A stretch of 64,000 nucleotides of DNA from Haladaptatus paucihalophilus DX253 (GTDB taxonomy: Archaea > Halobacteriota > Halobacteria > Halobacteriales > Haladaptataceae): assembly GCF_000376445.1 (NCBI RefSeq), contig NZ_AQXI01000001.1, positions 652,962-716,961 of the forward strand. The letters run 5' to 3'. This document shows positions 55,127 through 62,711 of the stretch, piece by piece. Under the pieces are notes generated by a model. The model made no database searches. It was not told where the DNA came from and saw nothing but the letters and a program-made list of their open reading frames with translations. The translations under genes and the position numbers were made by a program. Numbering within the stretch: the stretch's first letter is position 1; every line of letters begins with the position of its first letter.

Positions 55127-56209
55127 ATGTACCGCGGAACCGGAGACGGCCAATGGGAGAACGAGGAGGATGTGTTCGTCATCGACTCCCACATTCACTT
55201 TTGGGACGCGAGCGAAGAAAACATCATCCACGAGGGCGGCGAGCAGTTCATCCGGTGTTTTTACGATTATCACGCCGGATTCACGCCCGCGGAACGCGAG
55301 TGGACGCTGGAGGAGTACCGGAAATACTCGCAAGAGCGCATGATAGAGGACCTGTTCGGCAACGGTGCGGTCGATATGGGAATCTTCCAACCCACGCACT
55401 TGGAGGAGTTCTACGACGAGGGGTTCAACACGGTCGATAGGAACGCCGACTTCGCTGACGAACACGAGGACCGCTTCATCGTCAACGGTCGCTTCGACCC
55501 CCGCGAGGGTGAGGAGGGACTGCGGGAACTCGAACGCCAGAAGGAGGAGTTCGACATCCAAGGCGTGAAACTCTACACCGCCGAGTGGCTCGGCGATTCG
55601 AAGGGTTGGCGACTCGACAGCGAGGAGTCCTTCGAGTTCTTGGAGAAGTGCGCCGAGTTGGGTATCGAGAACATCCACCCGCACAAGGGACCGACGATTC
55701 GGCCGCTGAACAAGGACGCCTTCGACGTGAAGGACGTGGACGACGCCGCCACGTCGTTCCCGGACCTCAACTTCGTCGTCGAACACGTCGGGCTGCCGCG
55801 GCTGGACGACTTCTGTTGGCTGGCCGCCCAAGAACCCAACGTGTACGGCGGGTTGGCGGTGGCCGCGCCGATGGCACAGAACCGCCCGCGGAAGTTCGGC
55901 GAAATCATGGGCGAACTGCTCTACTGGCTCGGCGAGGACCGCCTGCTGTTCGGGAGCGACTACGCGCTGTGGAACCCCGACTGGCTGGTCGAGACGGTGA
56001 TGAACGCGGAACTGACGGACGACCAGAAGGACGAGTACGGGGTGGAGTTGACGCCCGAAGTCATGCGCAAAATCATGGGCGAGAACGCCGCCCAGTTGTA
56101 CGACATCGACATCGAGGAGAAAAAGCGTCAGTTCCGCGAGGACGCCATCACCGAACAGTTCGGCTTGGAAACCCACTACGAGACGACGGACTCCACGGCG
56201 GCCGACTAA
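55127..56209 (+). CDS. amidohydrolase-2 family TIM-barrel protein
   Basis: A 360-residue metal-dependent hydrolase or decarboxylase. Ligands are visible: DSHIHFWD (HxH), Lys in GVKLYTAEW, His in NIHPHKGP, EHVGLPR and Asp in LLFGSDYAL. Relatives include ACMSD-like decarboxylases and proteins encoded with soluble diiron monooxygenases. The following DUF59 gene starts two bases after its stop, so they are co-transcribed. Function unknown; no signal peptide. Confidence 0.85.
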   Translation: MYRGTGDGQWENEEDVFVIDSHIHFWDASEENIIHEGGEQFIRCFYDYHAGFTPAEREWTLEEYRKYSQERMIEDLFGNGAVDMGIFQPTHLEEFYDEGFNTVDRNADFADEHEDRFIVNGRFDPREGEEGLRELERQKEEFDIQGVKLYTAEWLGDSKGWRLDSEESFEFLEKCAELGIENIHPHKGPTIRPLNKDAFDVKDVDDAATSFPDLNFVVEHVGLPRLDDFCWLAAQEPNVYGGLAVAAPMAQNRPRKFGEIMGELLYWLGEDRLLFGSDYALWNPDWLVETVMNAELTDDQKDEYGVELTPEVMRKIMGENAAQLYDIDIEEKKRQFREDAITEQFGLETHYETTDSTAAD

Positions 56210-56211
56210 CG

Positions 56212-57114
56212 ATGTCCGCGGACGATTCGAACTCCGACGGTTCGGAGCGAGACGGCGGACGGAATCCGACCCGCGCGGCCGTCCGGTCGGCGCTCGCCGA
56301 GGTGACCGACCCCGAACTCGACCGGTCCATCGTCGAACTCGAATACATCGACGACATCGCCATCGAACCCGGCGAACCGACGGACCTCGATAGCGCCGGG
56401 GAATACGGTAGAATCGGGAAATACGACGGAATCGGGGACCTCGACGGAACCGGGGACCTCGACGGAAGCGACGAGTCCGGCGCGCACGTCGAGGTGAGCT
56501 TCACGCTGCCGACGGCGTGGTGTTCACCGGCCTTCGCGTGGATGATGGCCATCGACGGGCGCGAGGCCGTCGAGTCGCTGCCGGGCGTCGCCCGCTGTGA
56601 GATGCACCTGAACGACCACATGCACGCCCGCGAGGTCACGGAGGGGGTCAACGGCGGTCGAGGCTTCGAGGAGACGTTCCCCGACGCCGACGGCGGAATC
56701 GAGGCGACCCGCGCGACCCTCGACTCGAAGGCTCGACTCGCGCGCCAGTACGTCGCCGTCGAGGCGCTGTTGGCGGCGGGGGTGACCCACGAGCAAATCG
56801 CGGCGATGTCTCGCGGGGACTGTCACCGTCTCCCCGGCGGGGAGTCCGTCGCCATCGACGTGCGGGGCGGCGCGCTCGCGGTCGTGGTGGACGCCGACCC
56901 GCTGGACCGGTATCTGGCAAAGGCCGAGCGAGTCGGCTGTTTCGCCGACGGCGACGACCGCCTCTTTCGGACGCCGGAGGGCGACCCCATCGACCCGGAC
57001 CGGGGCGAACTCGTCCACCGGCGCGCGCGGCTCGCCCGGGTGAACATGGACGGTCAAGGCGGCGTCTGTGCCGCCCTTCACGAGGCGCGTCGTTCCGAAT
57101 CAGCGCGTCGGTAG
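56212..57114 (+). CDS. DUF59 (MIP18-like) metal-sulfur cluster assembly protein
   Basis: A 300-residue protein. The N-terminal part (about 18-140) is a DUF59 domain: AVRSALAEVTDPELDRSIVELEYI and VEVSFTLPTAWCSPAF keep the usual Asp-Pro and Cys positions. Between these strands lies a Gly/Asp repeat (IG-KYDG-IGDLDG-TGDLDG) as a species-specific insert. The remaining 150 residues are a less known helical region with a conserved-like MSRGDCHRL and LVHRRARLARVNMDG. Paired with the amidohydrolase; perhaps matures an iron enzyme. It overlaps the convergent ogt gene by 15 bases. Confidence 0.8.
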   Translation: MSADDSNSDGSERDGGRNPTRAAVRSALAEVTDPELDRSIVELEYIDDIAIEPGEPTDLDSAGEYGRIGKYDGIGDLDGTGDLDGSDESGAHVEVSFTLPTAWCSPAFAWMMAIDGREAVESLPGVARCEMHLNDHMHAREVTEGVNGGRGFEETFPDADGGIEATRATLDSKARLARQYVAVEALLAAGVTHEQIAAMSRGDCHRLPGGESVAIDVRGGALAVVVDADPLDRYLAKAERVGCFADGDDRLFRTPEGDPIDPDRGELVHRRARLARVNMDGQGGVCAALHEARRSESARR

Positions 57115-57525
57115 CCGGGTCTGTCGGGCGCGTTCACAGACCTCCGCTTCGAGGTCCAGCAAGCGTCGCTTCGTCGCGGTCCCGTCAGCCGCCGAATAGC
57201 CCTTCAGCGACCCGTCGCTCCCCACGACGCGGTGACAGGGAACCACCAACGGGACGGGGTTTCGACCGCACGCTTGCCCGACGGCGATGGGTGTCGTATC
57301 GAGGGCCGTGGCGAGTTCGCCGTACGTCCGCGTTTCTCCGTACGGTATGTCGGCCATCGCGCTCATCACGGTCCCGGTCATCCCGTCGGGAAGGGTGACG
57401 CGGAGGTCGAAATCCAGGCGGTCGCCCGATTCGTACTCTCGTATCTGGTCCCGGATTTCGTCGCTCGATTCCGCGACGAGCGACTCGTCGATGTCGATTG
57501 TAGTCTCGAAAATATTGACGTTCAT
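57100..57525 (-). CDS. ogt: O6-alkylguanine-DNA alkyltransferase
   Basis: A 141-residue single-turnover repair protein. The helix-turn-helix (IPYGETRTYGELATALD) is followed by the active-site PCHRV with the acceptor Cys97 and the SLKGYSAADG loop. The N-terminal domain is shorter than in bacterial Ogt, as in other archaea. ATG 57525 matches family length; the longer frame before it is Ser/Arg-rich and unlikely. It removes alkyl groups from guanine. Confidence 0.9.
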   Translation of the reverse strand: MNVNIFETTIDIDESLVAESSDEIRDQIREYESGDRLDFDLRVTLPDGMTGTVMSAMADIPYGETRTYGELATALDTTPIAVGQACGRNPVPLVVPCHRVVGSDGSLKGYSAADGTATKRRLLDLEAEVCERARQTRLPTR

Positions 57526-57830
57526 GACTGTGTGTTCGATTCGTCCGTGATCCTCGAAGGTCGTCGGAACGGATAACCCCTCACCTCGGACTGAAACTGA
57601 TAATCCGTCCGAAGCCGACCTCGACCCCGATCCTGACCCCGACCCCGACCGTCTCCGCGACGTACTCGACATCGAGCGACACGACTCTCCCAGATATTAA
57701 TTACTCTTACTAGAAATAATAATTAAGTACTAAAAGATATGATTAAAATTGTCGTCGGTGGACGGCCGAGACCCGCCTGCATGTGGCAGTCAGTCGGGTG
57801 AGCGGTGGCCACCGGCGCAGTGGAGAGACC

Positions 57831-58727
57831 ATGAATACTGACGAGTCAAGCGAATCGACGGGCGACGGCGTAGCGAACGGCGAACGAACGACGGGCGGAT
57901 TTCATCGTCGGCAGTTCCTGAGTACCGCGGCGGTCGCACTCGGTGGCGCGTTCGCCACCGGCACCGCGAGTGCGGCCTCGAACGACGTCCACACCGAGGC
58001 GTTCGACGGGAACGACTGGACGCTTAGCTGGCGCGACGAGTTCGATGCCGGGTACATCGACACCGGCATCTGGAACTTCGAGACCGGGAACAACAACGGG
58101 TGGGGGAACAACGAACTCCAGTACTATCGGAGCAATAACGCGTGGACCGAGAACGGTCACCTCGTCATCGAGGCTCGCGAGGAGCAGTACGGCGGGTGTG
58201 ATTACACCTCCGCGCGGATGACGACCCAAGGCAAGTACAACAAGCAGTACGGGCGGGTGGACGTGCGCGCCAAACTTCCGTACGGACAGGGCATCTGGCC
58301 CGCCATCTGGATGCTCGGGTCCGACATCGGGTCGGTCGGCTGGCCCGACTGCGGCGAAATAGACATCATGGAACTCATCGGCTCCGACCCGGACACCGTT
58401 CACGGAACCGTCCACGGTCCCGACTCCGGCGGGGCGGGCGTCGGCGGGTCCTACAGCCAAAGCAACTGGTTCTCGGACGCCTACCACACGTTCACGCTGA
58501 CGTGGTACCCCGACGCCATCAAGTTCTTCGTGGACGGTCAGCAGTTCTTCGTGACCACGCTGTACGACGCGCAGAACGCGGGCCGAGAGTGGGTGTTCGA
58601 CGACGGACCGTTCTTCTTCCTGCTCAACGTCGCCGTCGGCGGGGACTGGCCCGGCGCGCCGGACGCCAGCACGCAGTTCCCCCAGCGCATGGAGGTTGAT
58701 TACATCCGAGTCTACGACTGGGTGTGA
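57831..58727 (+). CDS. Tat-exported GH16 beta-glucanase
   Basis: A 298-residue secreted glycoside hydrolase. The signal FHRRQFLSTAAVALGGAFAT carries the twin arginine and ends in an Ala-x-Ala region near residue 48. The GH16 signature is GEIDIMELIG with Glu176 (nucleophile), Asp178 and Glu181 (acid/base). Flanking stretches such as LPYGQGIWPAIWMLG and the C-terminal VDYIRVYDWV are typical of laminarinases. It probably cleaves beta-1,3(1,4)-glucans outside the cell. Codon use is haloarchaeal. TatA in this window is part of its export pathway. Confidence 0.92.
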   Translation: MNTDESSESTGDGVANGERTTGGFHRRQFLSTAAVALGGAFATGTASAASNDVHTEAFDGNDWTLSWRDEFDAGYIDTGIWNFETGNNNGWGNNELQYYRSNNAWTENGHLVIEAREEQYGGCDYTSARMTTQGKYNKQYGRVDVRAKLPYGQGIWPAIWMLGSDIGSVGWPDCGEIDIMELIGSDPDTVHGTVHGPDSGGAGVGGSYSQSNWFSDAYHTFTLTWYPDAIKFFVDGQQFFVTTLYDAQNAGREWVFDDGPFFFLLNVAVGGDWPGAPDASTQFPQRMEVDYIRVYDWV

Positions 58728-58805
58728 GCAGGCGCGAGGCGTTTCGGAGAGCGTCGGAGACGGTCGAATGCTATCTTTTTCGGGGCCGTGCGAACGGCAG
58801 GGCGC

Positions 58806-58982
58806 TCATTCATCCCCCTTCGAAGCACCCGGCGTAATTCCCGAAGCGACCGGACAACCACAGGGCTGGCATGCGTGACTGTCCGGCCCGCGCGTCACGA
58901 CCAGCAGGACGGGCGCGCCACAGCGCGGACAGTCGGGGAACGGTTCTCGGGGCGAATCGTCCGGCGAATTCTCGGAGCACAT
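58806..58982 (-). CDS. small zinc-ribbon protein
   Basis: A 58-residue protein with CPRCGAPVLLVV and ACQPCGCPVA, two CxxC pairs around a short hairpin, like haloarchaeal zinc ribbons of the DUF7837 kind. ATG 58982 is chosen as the nearest to the domain. It converges on the GH16 gene and is divergent from the accessory patch to the right. No function is known. Confidence 0.55.
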   Translation of the reverse strand: MCSENSPDDSPREPFPDCPRCGAPVLLVVTRGPDSHACQPCGCPVASGITPGASKGDE

Positions 58983-59118
58983 GGGTTCGAGCGCGTGAAC
59001 ACGGACGCCACCACGGGCGCGATTCCCGACGCTTCGGCTCCCCACTGGGGCTAACGAGGAGTGTGTGGCCCGCGGATGGCTTCCGTGATTCTGTGTGTAT
59101 GTCCTACCGACATAAATC

Positions 59119-59131
59119 TATGCTTAGCATA
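59119..59131. promoter_or_regulatory. palindromic operator candidate 1
   Basis: The sequence tatgcttagcata is a 13-base near-perfect palindrome. A second copy differing by one base lies 42 bases downstream, about four helical turns, both upstream of a PhiH1-like repressor gene. The arrangement fits cooperative repressor binding. Confidence 0.5.
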
Positions 59132-59160
59132 TTCAAAAATCTGTCAAACCTATTCTAAAA

Positions 59161-59173
59161 TATGCCTAGCATA
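59161..59173. promoter_or_regulatory. palindromic operator candidate 2
   Basis: The sequence tatgcctagcata ends 26 bases before ATG 59200, exactly where the TATA region should be, so binding here would block transcription of the repressor gene itself (autoregulation). Confidence 0.5.
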
Positions 59174-59199
59174 GTTTCAATTAGAAAACCGACACATCT

Positions 59200-59484
59200 A
59201 TGCGAATACTGGAGCATCCTCCCTCCAGCCAGATGCGCCGCCAACGAGCAGATTGGATGAATCCAGTCGATGACGAAATCATGGAACTCTTAGATGAATC
59301 TGGAGCGGGGACACCACAATCGTTGGCGAACGAACTCACCAAGAATAACGACTATATCGGTGTTCGATGCCGAGAACTCGCTTCGAAGGGTTTGTTGGAG
59401 CGGCCATCTCGCGGACTCTACGTTTTGACTGATGAAGGGAAGCAGTATCTCGCGGGGGAATTGGACGCGAGCGAGTTGGGGTAG
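59200..59484 (+). CDS. PhiH1-repressor-like winged-helix regulator
   Basis: A 94-residue protein (83 if ATG 59233 is used). It contains DWMNPVDDEIMELLDESGAG and ANELTKNNDYIGVRCRELAS followed by GLYVLTDEGKQYL, a winged helix as in haloarchaeal virus PhiH repressor homologues. Two palindromes upstream suggest that it binds its own promoter. Its AT-rich setting next to a defence-type ATPase suggests an accessory or provirus-derived regulator. Confidence 0.75.
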   Translation: MRILEHPPSSQMRRQRADWMNPVDDEIMELLDESGAGTPQSLANELTKNNDYIGVRCRELASKGLLERPSRGLYVLTDEGKQYLAGELDASELG

Positions 59485-59579
59485 GACGAAAAGAGACGCA
59501 GTAGAATAGTAATTCACCAATCAACATGTTTGTAGTTATTATAATATATTTTATATTTATAGAAGGAGTGTTAAATACG

Positions 59580-60874
59580 TCAATCAAACACTACCTGTAA
59601 TTCGGGTTCATAATTAAGCACTCCTGACCATCGTAGGTAGAAAATCAGGGCAGGTTCTGGTATCTGTACCTGCTTATTTCGGTCTTTCACATAGTCAAAC
59701 ACAAAGTCTTCTACCTTCTCCGAATCCTTCACCCAATCGCTCATTCGCTCTACGTCTTGAGTGATGTTTCCACTTTGTGGCGATTTTCCATCGCACTCGC
59801 CATATATTCTATTTTTCAAACTATTGAGTTTAAAACTTGTGTTTGGTTCATTGATTGCGATACCACGAAGAACAGCATTGTACCGATCTCCTTTGGTCCC
59901 ATCAATAAAATCATATTTTATATTTGTATTTCCTTTTGCAGCACCACTTATCAGATCATATACTGTAGAATAGGTTTTATTTAGGCCACCCGCTACGTTC
60001 CTTAGAACCTGTTTAATTGATTGTTCTTTAGAGTTAATTCCAATTCTTTCTCTTGCTCATAATATATGCCATTCTGTGTACAGAATGTATAGCAGAGTTT
60101 CTGCATCAGTTGGGGAGACCCAATTGACTCACTTGCAAGAGATTCAATTACTTTTTTATCCACCTTTAAATTCAATTGATCAAAGCCTTTCTTCCCAATC
60201 TTTTCTAGATCTGTTTGACTCCACTGCTCTAAACTCACAGAGTCAATCCTTGATGATAAATCAATATCTGCTGATGTGAGTGCATCGGACCGATAATCAA
60301 TATATCCAACACACATTAACAATCCTCTGTCAAGCCCTTCCTTAATCTGCTCAGCTAGATTTTTATGTATATCGTCAGGTATCTTATGTGCATCATCAAT
60401 AAATATAACAAATCTCTCTTCCTCATATATTTCAATCACACTGTCCAAACCCAAATCATGCTCTTCAATAATGACCTCAAAGTCTTCTTGAGTTGATGAT
60501 TTTGTGTACTTTGCTGTAAGTGCTTGAATCGCGGCACCAATACCAAAATGGTCCTTCTTTTTCGTCCCCGTTCGTGTCTCACGTGAGCGCTTGCTAGGTT
60601 CCCCTAGTTTTTTCAATACTGACTTCCAGAATCTCTCTTCTGAGTCAATATTATTCCCTCTAATGGTGATCAAATCATCAGGTACTCGATCTACTTCTTG
60701 AACAACATGATTAACAAGAGCAGACTTCCCCGATTTTGAAGGGCCTGATAAAGATACAACAGCACTTTCTTTGAACAGGTAATTAGCTAATTCCTCTTCT
60801 TTGCCACCATCACGCCTTTCAACATAAGTAATCTCTGGATAGCCACTATCTCGAAATACCTCACTGATTTTCAT
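59580..60874 (-). pseudogene. AAA/STAND-type ATPase, one-base frameshift near the C-terminal third
   Basis: The N-terminal part (ATG 60874, or GTG 60880, to TAA 60002) is a 290-residue P-loop ATPase: Walker A SLSGPSKSGKSALVNH, Walker B RFVIFIDDAHKIP and an ORC/STAND-like helical tail. The frame then stops, but one frame back the coding continues from about 60015 as QVLRNVAGGLNKTYSTVYDL to the TGA-free end FYLRWSGVLNYEPELQVVFD at 59580. Adding one A to the AAA at about 60013-60016 would give a fused protein of about 435 residues. AT-rich and unlike the backbone; such ATPases often serve defence or mobile elements. Function is not proven. Confidence 0.65.
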
Positions 60875-60880
60875 ATTCAC

Positions 60881-61182
60881 ATCTCACGTCAAGACTTGAT
60901 GAATGTTTCTAGTCATTCAGCAGCTGATATCTACTCAGAAGTCACCAAAACAGATTTATGTTATAAATAGATTGTTCATACCTTACTATTATATATCCTT
61001 TTCATATTTTAATATTCATCTCCCCACATTTCTCTCCTTTTAAAATCTCCGCGAACGAAGTGAGCGGGCCGACGAGCGACCACCGGGAGCGAGGAGTGCT
61101 TTTGATCAACCTTTTACAGGGAGCCAACAGGAGTGGCAACGACAGTTGCCACTCCTGAATGCGACCGTCGTAAAAGGTTGAA
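60881..61182. other. AT-rich intergenic stretch and nested inverted repeats downstream of tRNA-Ala
   Basis: The left 160 bases are AT-rich with no gene. From 61107 to 61180 lies a nested inverted repeat: outer arms caaccttttac (61107-61117) and gtaaaaggttg (61170-61180), and inner arms aggagtggcaac (61129-61140) and gttgccactcct (61145-61156) around a four-base loop. Both pairs are perfect. It ends three bases from the tRNA 3' end, so it could form a terminator or mark an integration or recombination site. Confidence 0.55.
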
Positions 61183-61254
61183 TGGACTCGCCGGGATTTG
61201 AACCCGGGGCCTCTCCCATGCCAAGGGAGTGATCTACCACTGATCTACGAGCCC
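61183..61254 (-). tRNA. tRNA-Ala (anticodon GGC)
   Basis: A 72-base cloverleaf on the minus strand. The acceptor GGGCTCG pairs with CGAGTCC (one G-T pair), the D stem is GATC/GATC, the anticodon stem CTCCC/GGGAG encloses TTGGCAT (anticodon GGC), and the T arm is CCGGG-TTCAAAT-CCCGG. The discriminator base is A. No intron and no encoded CCA. Confidence 0.95.
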
Positions 61255-61461
61255 GCGTCTGCATTCACTTCTTCCGTGCGACCATTGATAAACCTCTCGA
61301 AATCGCCCCACCCCCGGCGCGGAGTACCACACCACTCTCCTCGTGTCCCTGATTCCGGTTTTACGTCGGACATGACCACGATACTGACCGCGAGAGCCTC
61401 CGTCCGCTTGTCACGTGTTGTTTTTACTGGAACGGTGATTGGCGTCCGTGAGAAGCAGTTT

Positions 61462-61648
61462 CCGAAAGCCCTCGTCCGCTCGCTACGAAACGAGTTTACT
61501 TGCGAGGATGCTCCGAGTGGAGCAACAGTGAACTTGACTCCGAAAGCCCCCGCCCGCTCGCTACGAAACGAGTTTACTTGCGAGGATGCTCCGAGTGGAG
61601 CAACAGTGAACTTGACTCCGAAAGCCCCCGCCCGCTCGCGGTCACTCG
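61462..61648. repeat. 78-bp tandem repeat, two full copies plus a partial copy
   Basis: Copies begin at 61462, 61540 and 61618, each starting ccgaaagccc. The two full copies differ at only a few bases, and the third stops after about 25 bases. The period of 78 is a multiple of three, so an open frame persists on both strands; the frame's Arg/Gly/Ser-rich composition does not look like a real protein. Confidence 0.75.
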
Positions 61649-62246
61649 CCGACATATCGCGGACCTCTCCGCACCGCTCGGTCCGCGATAGTGGCCGTCG
61701 AGCTGACCACGCAAGCGCGAGCGGACGGCCCCTTTCAGTCCACCCAAATACCGCAACCGCACAGCACCGCAACGGCCACGCCCTCCCCAACCGATTGCGC
61801 TTCTCGGCCTCCGGCCTCCGATGCTCATCCCTCGCGTGATAATCAGCAGGCCCTCGGCCGTGATGGCCTCGGGCCTGCTGGCGCACGCGCCGCGCGGCTG
61901 GTCAGTACTCGCGTACCGTCAACGGCATCAAAATCGGCATCGTGTTGTAGCGAGCGTGGCGGGGGCCTTCGAAGACACCATCCCGGTAGTTGTGATTCGA
62001 CCATTCTTGACTACAACACGTAGCGGGGGTGTTCGACTCCATCCCCGTCGCCGCCGAAACCGTACTCGAATGGAAACCCTTTAACCCGCGAGAACGGAAC
62101 GCGTCTGTAGGGAACGGCACAGCCGCAAATCCGACTCGTCGTGAGATTTCACGGCTCTGGGATTGCGGACGTGCAACGTGACTCATGTCACGACTGGCGG
62201 AACCCACCGCCAGCACAGCGGCTCGTGCAGTTCCTATCCTCAAACA
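61649..62246. other. GC-rich region with strong hairpins, no supported gene
   Basis: Two strong inverted repeats stand out: tatcgcggac/gtccgcgata at 61655-61664 and 61681-61690, and cagcaggccc/gggcctgctg at 61844-61853 and 61871-61880 with a further ggcc/ggcc pair inside. The stretch ggcccctttcagtccaccc around 61728-61746 recalls a repeat family dispersed in haloarchaeal genomes (from memory). The last 150 bases must hold the rps15 promoter. Confidence 0.45.
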
Positions 62247-62711
62247 ATGGCACGAATGCACACACGACGTCGCGGGTCGTCCGGTTCGGACCGCCCCGTG
62301 ACCGACGAACCACCGGAGTGGAGCGATGTAGATGCTGACGACGTGGAAGACCGCGTCGTCGAACTCGCGGAGGACGGCTACAGCCCGAGCGAAATCGGGC
62401 AGAAGCTCCGCGACGAGGGCGTGACCGGCACGCCGGTCCCGAACGTGAAGCTCGCAACGGGCAAGAAAGTGACCGAAATTCTCGAAGAAAACGACGCAGC
62501 GAACGAGCTGCCGGAAGACCTTGAGAACCTGATGGTTCGCGCCGTGCGCCTCCGTGAGCACGTCAACGAGAACGGTCAGGACAAGCAGAACAAACGCGCG
62601 CTGCAGAACACCGAGTCGAAGGTTCGCCGCCTGGTCAACTACTACCGCGGCGACAAGATCGACGAGGACTTCACGTACTCCTACGACAACGCGAAAGAAC
62701 TCCTCGAATAG
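62247..62711 (+). CDS. rps15: 30S ribosomal protein S15
   Basis: A 154-residue archaeal S15 (S13e). It starts MARMHTRRRGSSGSDRPV, carries the N-terminal archaeal extension with VEDRVVELAEDGYSPSEIGQ, and ends with the S15 core (KRALQNTESKVRRLVNYYRG). The start is supported by the universal MARMHxRRxG. The RecJ-like gene begins directly at its stop codon, so they form one operon. Confidence 0.95.
   Translation: MARMHTRRRGSSGSDRPVTDEPPEWSDVDADDVEDRVVELAEDGYSPSEIGQKLRDEGVTGTPVPNVKLATGKKVTEILEENDAANELPEDLENLMVRAVRLREHVNENGQDKQNKRALQNTESKVRRLVNYYRGDKIDEDFTYSYDNAKELLE

Noticed and set aside
61462-61648. CRISPR array
   Set aside because: The 78-bp units are contiguous with no spacers, only two and a part are present, and no cas genes occur in the window.
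61245-61886. 213-codon frame on the minus strand
   Set aside because: It runs through the tRNA-Ala end, the tandem repeat and hairpins, and its composition is not protein-like; open only because the repeat period is a multiple of three.
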